DNA of 51,694 bases, taken from assembly GCA_002238905.1 (NCBI GenBank), contig MPNG01000009.1, positions 1 to 51,694 on the forward strand, in the 5' to 3' direction. This DNA comes from Alphaproteobacteria bacterium bin98 (lineage in GTDB: Bacteria > Pseudomonadota > Alphaproteobacteria > Bin98). Positions 25,502 through 33,189 of the stretch are shown in pieces. The notes under the pieces are model-generated. The model searched no databases. It was not told the DNA's origin and saw nothing but the letters and a program-made list of their open reading frames with translations. Within the stretch, counting starts at the first letter, position 1, and each line of letters starts with the position of its first letter. The position numbers and the translations under genes were made by a program.

Positions 25502-26196
25502 TGATGAAGTGGTGGGGTGTCCTCTTATTGATAATGTTAATATGTGGTGTGGGAGCTGGCTCTTTTTTCTTAGGAAAATACTTAACGAAGCCTAACGTTT
25601 CGACTGCCACAAAAGCCACCGATGAAGCCAAAGATGTAACGGCGCCCAAAGACAAGGATTCTAAAGAAAAGGGTGACAAAAAAGAGGAGAAACTTGAAAA
25701 GAAAGAGAAAGTCATTGCACCTACAATGCCAAGGTTGAAAAGATATTTAAAGCCAGTGCAAGCAACGGATGTTTTTTCCCAACGTTATGCTGCCGCTCAT
25801 GTGAAGCCGCACTGGAATGGACAAACCGCTTATGGTCCACCAGATAATGTGCAAGATATTATTTTTTCACCTGATGTTATGCTTGGAGATGATGTGCGTG
25901 CAAAAAAAAGTATTGCTAGTACATCTAGAGCGGTTGGTCGCACGATTCATCAACCAAAATTTCAAATTGAATTTGGGCATTTTCGATATTATCGACAAGC
26001 CGAAAAACGTATGCAAGATTTGACTCAGAAAATAACAGACCCTTTGATTATTTGTGATATCCTAGATAAGAAAGGTCTTGTGCAGTACTCATTGCGTGTG
26101 CGACGTCCCATGACTAAAGAAGAAGCGCATGAATATGTGGGATACTGTTTAGAAGAGGCTGATATGGTACCAAGGATTGTGCGTTATGTTTTTTAA
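25501..26196 (+). CDS. Membrane-anchored protein with SPOR-like C-terminal domain
   Basis: 231 residues. One N-terminal membrane segment (about 5-26) is followed by a Lys/Glu/Asp-rich linker (35-75). The C-terminal 80 residues have the SPOR layout: FQIEFGHFRYYRQAEKRMQD, then a strand, then YSLRVRRPMTKEEAHEYVG. SPOR domains bind denuded peptidoglycan, so it probably sits in the inner membrane reaching into the periplasm. It overlaps its upstream neighbour by one base and its downstream neighbour by 11, so the three genes form one translational unit. ATG 25504 is an equally possible start. The SPOR call rests on pattern only. Confidence 0.7.
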   Translation: MMKWWGVLLLIMLICGVGAGSFFLGKYLTKPNVSTATKATDEAKDVTAPKDKDSKEKGDKKEEKLEKKEKVIAPTMPRLKRYLKPVQATDVFSQRYAAAHVKPHWNGQTAYGPPDNVQDIIFSPDVMLGDDVRAKKSIASTSRAVGRTIHQPKFQIEFGHFRYYRQAEKRMQDLTQKITDPLIICDILDKKGLVQYSLRVRRPMTKEEAHEYVGYCLEEADMVPRIVRYVF

Positions 26197-26665
26197 ATAT
26201 TTTACATACATACTTATTGCTTTGTTGTTAGTTTCTTGTGTGAAAAACAGCAAAAATAAACCTGAAGCAGTTGTTTCTACTAAGCACGTTGTGCATCCTT
26301 TAAACCGCGCAGAAATTGTTATGCACACAGAGTCTAACCGAGGTGTTCCTTTGGTTTTGCAGTGGGTGTTTGTTGATGGAGAAAAAGCGCGCAAAGCTGT
26401 GAGTGCTCTTACAGCGTCACAGTTTTTACAATCTGAAGAAGCTCTGAAGCGTGAATTTCCACGATCTATTCGTGTGAGAAAGCACACTATGATGCCGGGA
26501 GAGACAGATATTTTGGGATTTAAAGTTAGGCCTATAGAAGACCATATTTTTCTGTATGCGCATTTTCTTGAAAAAGGAGTGAATCGATGGGTTGTGCTTC
26601 CCAGAGCGCGTGTGCGCGTCAATATCTACAGTAATACGTTGAAAATTCAAACGCGTGAACCTTAA
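26186..26665 (+). CDS. Lipoprotein, TssJ-like
   Basis: 159 residues from ATG 26186, overlapping the end of the upstream gene. Signal sequence with lipobox LVSC (Cys18). The mature part reads like a small beta-sandwich with the TssJ/SciN layout: PLVLQWVFVDG, a helix with ASQFLQSEEAL, RKHTMMPGETDILGFKV, FLYAHFLEKGVNRWVVLPRA and a last strand. TssJ is the outer-membrane lipoprotein of the T6SS membrane complex (IglE is a counterpart in Francisella). Next to a DUF4280 protein this is suggestive, but sequence identity in TssJ is low and I could not test it. The 3' end is copied, in decayed form, next to both downstream ruvX copies. Confidence 0.6.
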   Translation: MFFKYFTYILIALLLVSCVKNSKNKPEAVVSTKHVVHPLNRAEIVMHTESNRGVPLVLQWVFVDGEKARKAVSALTASQFLQSEEALKREFPRSIRVRKHTMMPGETDILGFKVRPIEDHIFLYAHFLEKGVNRWVVLPRARVRVNIYSNTLKIQTREP

Positions 26666-26772
26666 GAAAACGTGATTTTTCTCAATCAGCTGTTAAAATT
26701 GGTCTTGCTGACACGTTGTCTTCTATTTGTTTGTGTTGACGTGTTTCCCATCCTTTCTGCTCATGGTTCTTG
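26666..26772 (-). pseudogene. ruvX: Relic of the ruvX 3' end (junction copy a)
   Basis: The sequence CTGTTAAAATTGGTCTTGCT and on to CCATCCTTTCTGCTCATGG follows the 3' end of intact ruvX (31314 onward), with many substitutions and indels. Only the last 30 or so codons survive. It directly abuts the 3' end of the TssJ-like gene, which is probably the ancestral convergent arrangement. Confidence 0.75.
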
Positions 26773-27125
26773 AGGATTAGCTACAGAAACCGTAGCTATG
26801 CTTCCTTTTTTGAACAAAAATAAAAATTATGCTAAACAGTAGTAAACGATTGTGCTAGATTATTGTGAATTGGCTCACCAAAGAATGTCTTCTGATCAGG
26901 GCGCAAGTTTTGCAGAGGTGATGCGATTTGCAGCGCCTATATGACACCTTCGGGAGGCGATTTTTGTATTGCCAATATCAGAGGGCTTGAATGAGATCTG
27001 ATGAAAATGCATGATAGTGATAAAATATGACAGTTTCATGATAAGAAATTTTCTGAAGCCATGGCTAAAATAACAAAGTGATTACAAATATTGGCAGGAA
27101 TTTTTTCATTTCAGGACAGTGCGCA
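26773..27125. other. Intergenic region upstream of a family-1 gene
   Basis: Contains TTGTGCTAGATTATT near 26850 and GGTGATGCGATTTGCA near 26918, both resembling the region upstream of 15431. No gene. Confidence 0.4.
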
Positions 27126-27941
27126 ATGCAATATTTATTGTTAATAACGCTACCACTTATTTTATTTGGAAATGATCCGAGAAGTTTTGAAAAAATGATT
27201 CGAGAGAGTCCAGAATTTTGTGATTTTATGCATGCGCCCAATAATGAAATAAGATACTCTATGTGTCAGAAAAAGATGAATCTGATATTGTCAAAAGCAT
27301 CAGAATCTTGCAAAGATTCTGAAATATATAAGCTGTTTTGTGTGCTACGGGAAGAAATTTACAAGCTAAGGTTATTTTTCCAATATCTGTATAATGTGCC
27401 ATATAATCTTTCAGAATCTGAAGATGTTTATGTGCTCTCTCACTCTTCCATATGGAAAAAAACAGGCGATGATTTTTCCTTTGCAGGATGGATCAGAAAT
27501 GAGTTCGATAATGTTGAAAATCTTTATTGTGTTGCGAGAGTTTATCGTGATAATGATTTATTGGATATTGCAGTTCTTCCATACGATTATTTAATGAAAA
27601 GTCAGCAGGCATGCTTTGATATGTTCACAAGATTCACTGATGCAATAAAAGAGTGCAAAGAATCTGACCAAAGTATAAAAAAAATGCAATCTTGTTTATA
27701 CCTGGGCATTCTGTCTTTTTGTTTTTCAGAAAATCAAAAGTCGTCTGTTGAGCAAGCATGGTTGCGTCGTATGAGTCCGTATGAATCTAGTGGTTTAAAA
27801 AAGAAGTCTATGCCAAAATCATCTCTTTGTGAGCCTTTACCTAATGTGTGCGTGCCTAAACGAAAGGTATCAATTGTTCCAGGTATGCGGCGCTTTTTTA
27901 AACACAGATTGAGATCTGTCTTTTTGTGTTGTATCCAATAA
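27126..27941 (+). CDS. Family-1 secreted protein, one domain
   Basis: 271 residues from ATG of MQYLLLITLPLILFGN (the in-frame start at 27078 precedes the signal peptide). Domain at about 35-225: MCQKKMNLILSKASESC, LREEIYKLRLFFQYLYNV, IWKKTGDDF, LYCVARVYR, LLDIAVLPYDYL, LSFCFSENQKS. A basic C-terminal tail (about 235-271) follows. It is a close relative of the gene at 14107. Its last 200 bases are duplicated in decayed form just downstream. It stands between junction copies a and b of ruvX. Function unknown. Confidence 0.9.
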   Translation: MQYLLLITLPLILFGNDPRSFEKMIRESPEFCDFMHAPNNEIRYSMCQKKMNLILSKASESCKDSEIYKLFCVLREEIYKLRLFFQYLYNVPYNLSESEDVYVLSHSSIWKKTGDDFSFAGWIRNEFDNVENLYCVARVYRDNDLLDIAVLPYDYLMKSQQACFDMFTRFTDAIKECKESDQSIKKMQSCLYLGILSFCFSENQKSSVEQAWLRRMSPYESSGLKKKSMPKSSLCEPLPNVCVPKRKVSIVPGMRRFFKHRLRSVFLCCIQ

Positions 27942-28120
27942 AAAGTCTGTTGAGCAAGCATGATTGTGTCATAGGATTCCGTATGAATTTGGCAGTGTTA
28001 AACAGCAGTTTGTGTCAAAGGTAGCAGCGCTCTGTGATAGGTCTGTTCCTGATGCTGGCACGCCTAAACGATTTGTATCAATTTTTCCACGTATGATCCG
28101 TTTTTTTTAGATACACGTTT
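27942..28120 (+). pseudogene. Decayed tandem copy of the preceding gene's 3' end
   Basis: AAAAGTCTGTTGAGCAAGCA at 27941 repeats 27738-27760. The similarity continues through ATTCCGTATGAATxT, TGATGCTGGCACGCCTAAACG, TATCAATTTTTCCA and a final TTTTTTTAGAxACA, offset by about 205 bases. Frameshifts and stops are present. Confidence 0.8.
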
Positions 28121-28253
28121 AGAGTGGATGGAATTTTGTGATGATTAGTAATTGTATATAATCTAGTGTGTGTAACAATAATGATGTTGCGCTACTTTCA
28201 TAATCAGTCAAAAATGAAATAATCTTCTCTCAAGGTGATGGGTTGCCCTTTTC

Positions 28254-28840
28254 TTGAGAGTGCTGTGTGGCGTGGGATCGGACTTCTTTTCTTAGCAAAT
28301 ACTTAACAAACGCGCGCGCCTTAAGTAAAAAGTGCGCCTTCTAAATAAGTTGTTAAAATGAGGCTTGCTGCTACTTTATCTTCTATCTGCTTGCGCTTAG
28401 CAAAGGTTTTTCCATCCTTTTTGCTCATGGTGTCTGCGATTTTGGATGTGAAGCGCTCGTCCATAAGTAAGATGGGAAGAGCATATTCTGAAAAGATGAA
28501 TTCAGCAAACCGCCTGACGGGTTCGCATTGGGTACCTTCTTCACCGTTAAAGTTGAGGGGCCAGCCTATAATAAAGCCAATGGGAGTACGTTTTTCTAGA
28601 TGATGCTGTCATCGTTTCATAATTTTTTTATGGCCAGAATTTTGAATTGCGCATAAAGGGCTTGCGATAATTTGTTGTGTGTCTGATATAGCAACGCCTA
28701 CAACGCTTTGACTGTAATCCAGAGACACAATGTTCCCTTGATTGTTTACAGATATTACGAAAACAAGATGTATCTTTTGTGATCATGCGTTTTTCAAATC
28801 GTATTGTACTTCGTGCCGTAAGCGATAGATGGCGGCTATA
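28254..28840. repeat. Segmental duplication of the ruvX junction (copy b of 31249-31832)
   Basis: Starts at TTGAGAGTGCTGTGTGG, includes the former 3' end of the TssJ-like gene (AACAAACGCGCG...CTTAAG), all of ruvX and the last 55 or so bases of the symporter gene (encoding AIYRLRHEVQYDLKNA), then breaks off abruptly into a family-2 pseudogene. Similarity to the functional copy is high, so this copy is younger than the relic at 26666. Confidence 0.9.
28321..28786 (-). pseudogene. ruvX: ruvX pseudogene
   Basis: 466 bases against 465 in the intact gene: one extra base near 28753 (CAGATATTACG versus CAGATTTACG) shifts the frame shortly after the start, and a CGA-TGA change near 28611 adds a stop. 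Otherwise nearly identical to 31314-31778. Confidence 0.92.
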
Positions 28841-29319
28841 CTAATATCGTGATTCCGTGTTGACGTGAAGAATAATATCTTTTTTGCGCATCATGCCATG
28901 CGCTATACGCCATCTGAGCGAAGCCCTGATTTCCCTTAAAGCAATGTTGGCAAGCTAATATGAGAAATTCTTTCGGCGCACCTGGATCTAAAGTAACTTG
29001 TAGACTTGCACTTGTTCCCACATTTTGCGTTATGGAAGCAAAAGCAGTGTGTAAAATGCGTATATTAAGGACGATTGCTTCATGCAGATCAATTGGATCA
29101 ACTGCTGGACCAGTTGTAGTTAGGTTTTCTTGAGGGTTTTTTATTCGAATAAGTTGCCCAAGGCTAAACGCTATGTTTGCGGCTTCATCAGGAGTATACT
29201 CGTTATATTTTTTTTGGAGATGGCTTGTAACATGACCTTGTTACAGGATTAAAATCATCAGGCATGACAGTCGTGCCATTTGCGTAGAAACATAATAAAA
29301 ATAATAATATAAATTTCAT
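28836..29319 (-). pseudogene. Family-2 secreted protein, frameshifted
   Basis: Begins with MKFILLFLLCFYANGTTVMP at 29319 and is interrupted near 29230-29260, where the frame shifts. The rest reads KKYNEYTPDEAANIA, an AFASITQ segment, LDPGAPKEFLILACQHCF and MAYSAWHDAQKRYY, matching the intact relatives at 29618 and 30493. The last codons run into the duplicated symporter tail, so its natural 3' end was lost at the junction. Confidence 0.85.
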
Positions 29320-29430
29320 AATATATCCTTTAGGTAGGTTATTTTTGCATATGTGATATGCATATTTAATACGTGAAGGAGATTTTTCTGCTCATATTTG
29401 GCAAAAAAAGAATGGTTTCTTGCAGTTAAT

Positions 29431-29467
29431 AAAAAAATGAGCCCCAAATTACAACTTCGTGCTCATT
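29431..29467 (-). terminator. Terminator-like hairpin of a family-2 relic
   Basis: ATGAGC/GCTCAT stem with a T-tract on the - strand; the inner stem is broken by substitutions compared with the perfect version at 30475-30511. Confidence 0.5.
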
Positions 29468-29479
29468 AATGAGAGTGTT

Positions 29480-29617
29480 AAGCTCTCCTCGTCTTGTATA
29501 GATAGTCTTGTTGAGCAGAATGCCACAGTTTATACGATGACGCAGCGGACGCCAGTCTTCCCGGATTAGGATATGAATCTAAAGTAACAATGTTGTCATC
29601 CGATTTTGCATTTTGCG
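29480..29617 (-). pseudogene. Relic of a family-2 gene
   Basis: Contains the codons for the C-terminal LWHSA-like block (GAGCAGAATGCCACAGTTTA) and a displaced LDS/ITQ segment (GAATCTAAAGTAAC, TTTTGCGTTATGGAAGCGA), with a deletion joining them. It is fused to the 3' end of the gene at 29618. Confidence 0.65.
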
Positions 29618-30088
29618 TTATGGAAGCGAATATTCTTGTTCAGCAGAATGCCACAGTTTATACGATGACTCAGCGTCCGCCAGTATTCTCGCACTAAGAT
29701 GAGGGTGAAATAAATGTTGACATGATAATATGAGTTGTTCCTTCGGCGCACATGGATCTAAAGTAATGTTTTCATCCGCTGTCACACTTTGCGTGATGGA
29801 AGAAAAAGCAGTACGTAAAACGTGTAGATCAAGCGGAGATCCGTTTTGCGAATCAACTGTTCGAGCGTTAAGACCAAAAGAGAATGGTTCGACTGATTTG
29901 TCGGCAAGTCGAAGAAGTGCGCAAATATGAGATGCTATGCTTGATGCTTCATCGTTAGTATACTCGTGATATTTTTTTGCGTGGAGTTGTTGTCTAATAA
30001 ATTCCGTTTTTTCAGGGTCACAATCAGTAGGCATGACAGTCGCGCCATTTGCGTAGAAACATAATAAAAATAATAATATAAATTTCAT
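29618..30088 (-). CDS. Family-2 secreted protein
   Basis: 156 residues from ATG 30088 (signal peptide MKFILLFLLCFYANGA); the frame extends to 30163 but those residues precede the signal. An AAGGATATATT leader gives a good ribosome-binding site. Landmarks: KKYHEYTNDEASSIASHI (helix), LDLHVLRTAFSSITQS, LDPCAPKEQLILSCQHLF, and an SSYKLWHSAEQEY end. The last few codons come from recombination with the adjacent relic. I do not recognise the family. The YTNDEASS, LDPxAPK and LWH blocks define it. Likely exported small helical protein; function unknown. Confidence 0.85.
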   Translation of the reverse strand: MKFILLFLLCFYANGATVMPTDCDPEKTEFIRQQLHAKKYHEYTNDEASSIASHICALLRLADKSVEPFSFGLNARTVDSQNGSPLDLHVLRTAFSSITQSVTADENITLDPCAPKEQLILSCQHLFHPHLSARILADAESSYKLWHSAEQEYSLP

Positions 30089-30492
30089 AATATATCCTTT
30101 AGACAAGCTATTTTTGCATATGTGATATGCATATTCAATACGTGAAGGAGATTGTTCACTCAATTGCTTGAGATGAAGTGATTACTTAGGTTCCAATCAT
30201 ATTTGGCAAAAAAGCATGATTTCTTGGATTATACGATTCTACTGATCCTTATACTTTACAATAAGATATGGCTATAAATTCAAATGGGGAGAGTATAAAG
30301 GTGTGATAGGCATAGTGTTTCTTTCACTAAATATCTAGCGAAGTGATTACTGCTAGACAAAGCAAAAGTTAATCATAAGTTTCAGTTTTCGATTGTAATA
30401 AAGAAGATCCCATGCAATGTAGAAAAGGAGCATAAATATTATGCAAATGATTGATAGATGAATGATCTTGTAATAAAAAAATGAGCACAAAA
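30089..30492. other. Intergenic region upstream of a family-2 gene
   Basis: The 120 bases next to 30088 (GTGATATGCATATTCAATACG, GTGATTACTTAGGTTCCAATC, ATATTTGGCAAAAAAGCATG) recur at 31010-31130 and partly at 29340-29425, so the family-2 upstream region is conserved. Its far end holds the terminator of the next gene. Confidence 0.5.
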
Positions 30493-30511
30493 TTACAATT
30501 TTGTGCTCATT
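30475..30511 (-). terminator. Rho-independent terminator overlapping a coding end
   Basis: Perfect 15-base-pair stem (AATGAGCACAAAATT and complement) around 2 bases, then seven T's on the - strand. Its 5' arm encodes the last codons (MSTKL) of the family-2 gene at 30493. Confidence 0.9.
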
Positions 30512-30984
30512 ATGGGGCAATAGTCTTGTTGCTCACGATGCCACATGTTATACGCTGCCCCAGCTTGCACATAGCTTGCCTCTCCCTCAAATAAATATTG
30601 GCAAGCTAATATGAGTTTTGATTTCGGCGCCCATGGATCTAAAGTAATTTTCTCATCCGCTTTCGCACTTTGCCGTATGGAAGAAAAAGCACTCTGGAAA
30701 AGGCGTAGATCTAGCCGAGATTCGCTTTCCGGATCAATTTCTGGAGCTTCCTGATGATCACGTCGTAATGATTCCATTGAGATGCCGGTAAGTCGAACAA
30801 GTTTGTAAATGTGAGATGCTATGCTTGATGCTTCATCATTAGTATACTCGTAATACTGTTTTGCTAAGAGTAGTTGCCTAAGATCCTTCGTTTCTTCCGG
30901 TGTGAAATCAGAAGGCATCAAAGTCGCGTTAAAAGTCGCGCCATTTGCGTATAAACATAATAAAAATAACAATATAAATTGCAT
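30493..30984 (-). CDS. Family-2 secreted protein
   Basis: 163 residues from ATG 30984 (MQFILLFLLCLYANGA), with AAGGATATATT as leader. Same landmarks as the gene at 29618: KQYYEYTNDEASSIASHI, LDLRLFQSAFSSIRQS, LDPWAPKSKLILACQYLF, AAYNMWHREQQDY. It has a Glu/Asp-rich insertion (about 90-105) and is the best-preserved member, with its own terminator overlapping the 3' coding end. Predicted Sec export; function unknown. Confidence 0.88.
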   Translation of the reverse strand: MQFILLFLLCLYANGATFNATLMPSDFTPEETKDLRQLLLAKQYYEYTNDEASSIASHIYKLVRLTGISMESLRRDHQEAPEIDPESESRLDLRLFQSAFSSIRQSAKADEKITLDPWAPKSKLILACQYLFEGEASYVQAGAAYNMWHREQQDYCPIMSTKL

Positions 30985-31313
30985 AATATATCCTTCAGAT
31001 AGGTTATTCTTGCATATGTGATATGAATATTCAATGCGTGAAGGAGACTTTTTTCACTCCATTACTTGAGGAAGTGATTACTTACTTCCAATCATATTTG
31101 GCAAGAAATCATGCTTTCTTGAATTATACGTAACCTCACTCTCGGAGCACTCTTTTGCCATCGTCACTCCTTTCACCCTGCATTGATTGCTGATGCCATG
31201 AGCAATACTCTTGATGAGCGTATCTCTTATTTTCATCAAGGCCTTTTATTGAGAGTGCTGTGTGGTGTGGGAATCGAATTTTTCTTAGAAAATACTTAAC
31301 AAACGCGCGACCC
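30985..31313. other. Intergenic region before ruvX
   Basis: Conserved family-2 upstream block (31010-31130), then unique sequence, then from 31249 the start of the duplicated ruvX junction, including a decayed 3' end of the TssJ-like gene (about 31290-31316). No separate gene. Confidence 0.5.
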
Positions 31314-31778
31314 TTAAGTGAAAAGTGAGCCTTCTAAATAAGTTGTTAAAATGAGGCTTGCCGCTACTTTATCTTCTATATGCTTGCGCTTGGCAAAGGT
31401 TTTTCCATCCTTTTTGCTCATGGTGTCTGCAATTTTGGATGTGAAACGCTCGTCCATAAGTAAGATGGGAAGAGCATATTCTGCAAGGATGAATTCAGCA
31501 AACCGCCTGACGGGTTCGCATTGGGCTCCTTCTTCACCGTTAAAGTTAAGGGGCCAACCGATAATAAAGCCAATGGGAGTACGTTTTTCTAGATGATGTT
31601 GTAATCGTGCACTAATTTTTTTATGGCCAGAATTCTGAATTGCGCATAAAGGGCTCGCAATAATTTGCTGTGTGTCTGATATAGCAACACCCACAACGCT
31701 TTGACTGTAATCCAGAGACACAATGTTCCCTTGATTATTTACAGATTTACGAAAATAAGATGTATCTTTTGTGATCAT
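31314..31778 (-). CDS. ruvX: Putative pre-16S rRNA nuclease (YqgF/RuvX)
   Basis: 154 residues, RNase-H fold. Motifs: IVSLDYSQSVVGVAISD (Asp23), GWPLNFNGEEGAQCEPVRRF (family: GxPxxxxGxxg), MDERFTS and DKVAASLILTTYLE at the end. The protein processes the 5' end of 16S rRNA. A 17-residue N-terminal extension precedes the usual start, but ATG 31778 overlaps the symporter stop (ATGA), so coupling supports it. This is the only intact copy; dead copies lie at 28321 and 26666. Confidence 0.93.
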   Translation of the reverse strand: MITKDTSYFRKSVNNQGNIVSLDYSQSVVGVAISDTQQIIASPLCAIQNSGHKKISARLQHHLEKRTPIGFIIGWPLNFNGEEGAQCEPVRRFAEFILAEYALPILLMDERFTSKIADTMSKKDGKTFAKRKHIEDKVAASLILTTYLEGSLFT

Positions 31779-33112
31779 GCGTTTTTTAAATCGTATTGTA
31801 CTTCGTGCCGTAAGCGATAGATGGCGGCTATATGAATATACAGCAACAAACCACCTGCCAAACTTGTAATTGCAAAGGCATATTCTGCTTTAAAAAACGA
31901 GAAAAAGAAGAATGATAGCGCGGCAATCACAAAGAATATTTTCTTGCCATTTTTTGGAGCTAAGAACTCTGCTGTTGGAAGACCGCTTAAAAGGTAAGAA
32001 ATAATCGTAGAGTACCCCAAAATAAAGATCATGAATGGCATAAAATACTCCATGTATGGAAAGTGCAGGCTGAGGGCGTTTTGGACAAGAAGGGCGCTGT
32101 CTGCGTTTGTTTTCCAAACACCCGTAATGAGCACTAATACCATGGTGGTAGAACAAATGAGTATAGTGTCTAAGAAGATAGACATTAAGGCTAGACTCGC
32201 TTGCTGCGCTGGTTTTGTTGATTGCGTTTCAATGTGAATCAAGGAGTTGTAGCCAACACCAATATCGCCAGAAAAAGCAGCTGCAGATGCACCTCGCGAT
32301 AACGCGATTAACATAGTCGCGCCGGCAAAACCTGTGGCGGCAGCGTGGCCATTCCAAGCTGAGTAAAAGATTGTTTTGAGGAGAGGGAGGATTTGGTCGC
32401 TGCATTGAGTTAAAATGTAGGCGGTCATTCCTAAGTATAAGACTACAAAAATGGGCAAAATCACTGTATTGATACGACCAACACGCTCAATGCCTCCGCG
32501 AATAGCATAAAAAATGCTTATAATCATGGTTAACGCAAAGATGGTTGGGTTGACATGAAAGTTTGATACAAAAGAATCTTTGATAATGTTGAAAGAGTAA
32601 AATTCAATGCTGTATATCGCCATTAAAAGCGCTGTAATATATGGAAGTGCTTTAAATTTAGGAAAAGCTTTTGCCACAAAATACATTGATCCACCCATAA
32701 ATTTTTTGTTTTCCTTATCCAAAAAACGGTGTGTGAGCGCCAAGTACACTTCTGAGTATTTGAGAATCATGCCGATAAAGGCCACAACCCATACCCAAAA
32801 CAGAGCGCCCGGACCACCTATTTGAGCTGCCATTGCGACGGTGGCAAGGTTGCCGATGCCAACACAGCCACCAAGAGAAGTGAAGAAAATGTGTAGTGGC
32901 CTTGTTCCGATCCCATCAGTTTTTGGTTGTCTCAATGACTCTTTAAACAGACGAAATATATGTTTGATTTGAGTGATTTGAAACCAGTTAGCTTTGTGAG
33001 AAAGAAGAGTGCCTAGAGAAAGTATGCAAAATAGTGCGCCGTACCCCCATAGATACTCTGCGCCAAAATTGTCAATTGCGAGGATGGCTCTATCTAAATA
33101 GTCTATAAACAT
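31775..33112 (-). CDS. Sodium:alanine/glycine symporter family (AGCS)
   Basis: 445 residues, about ten membrane segments. AGCS hallmarks: FFTSLGGCVGIGNLATVAMA, IGGPGALFWVWVVAFIGMI with LKYSEVYLALTHR, and GDIGVGYNSLIHIET in the middle. Predicted inner-membrane uptake of small neutral amino acids coupled to Na+. The start matches family length and is preceded by a short gap to lepA. It overlaps ruvX by four bases. The last 16 codons were copied into the duplicated segment at 28783-28840. Confidence 0.9.
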   Translation of the reverse strand: MFIDYLDRAILAIDNFGAEYLWGYGALFCILSLGTLLSHKANWFQITQIKHIFRLFKESLRQPKTDGIGTRPLHIFFTSLGGCVGIGNLATVAMAAQIGGPGALFWVWVVAFIGMILKYSEVYLALTHRFLDKENKKFMGGSMYFVAKAFPKFKALPYITALLMAIYSIEFYSFNIIKDSFVSNFHVNPTIFALTMIISIFYAIRGGIERVGRINTVILPIFVVLYLGMTAYILTQCSDQILPLLKTIFYSAWNGHAAATGFAGATMLIALSRGASAAAFSGDIGVGYNSLIHIETQSTKPAQQASLALMSIFLDTILICSTTMVLVLITGVWKTNADSALLVQNALSLHFPYMEYFMPFMIFILGYSTIISYLLSGLPTAEFLAPKNGKKIFFVIAALSFFFFSFFKAEYAFAITSLAGGLLLYIHIAAIYRLRHEVQYDLKNA

Positions 33113-33189
33113 CTTTGTTTCCTTCGTTCTCTATCTCTTATTGTTTTTTTGCGCACGCAATATTATAACAAGGTTTGAGATAAAAAGCT

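Noticed and set aside
28358-28603. Open frame of 81 codons on the + strand, also at 31351-31596
   Set aside because: Antisense of ruvX; it is preserved in both copies only because the DNA was duplicated.
31255-31295. tRNA T-arm-like sequence on the - strand (ATTCGATTCCCAC)
   Set aside because: No matching acceptor stem, anticodon arm or 5' half; the duplicate at 28260-28290 does not keep the pairing.
26640-31832. Insertion sequence or transposon explaining the ruvX duplications
   Set aside because: No transposase-like frame and no terminal inverted repeats at the block edges; the copied segments are ordinary host sequence.
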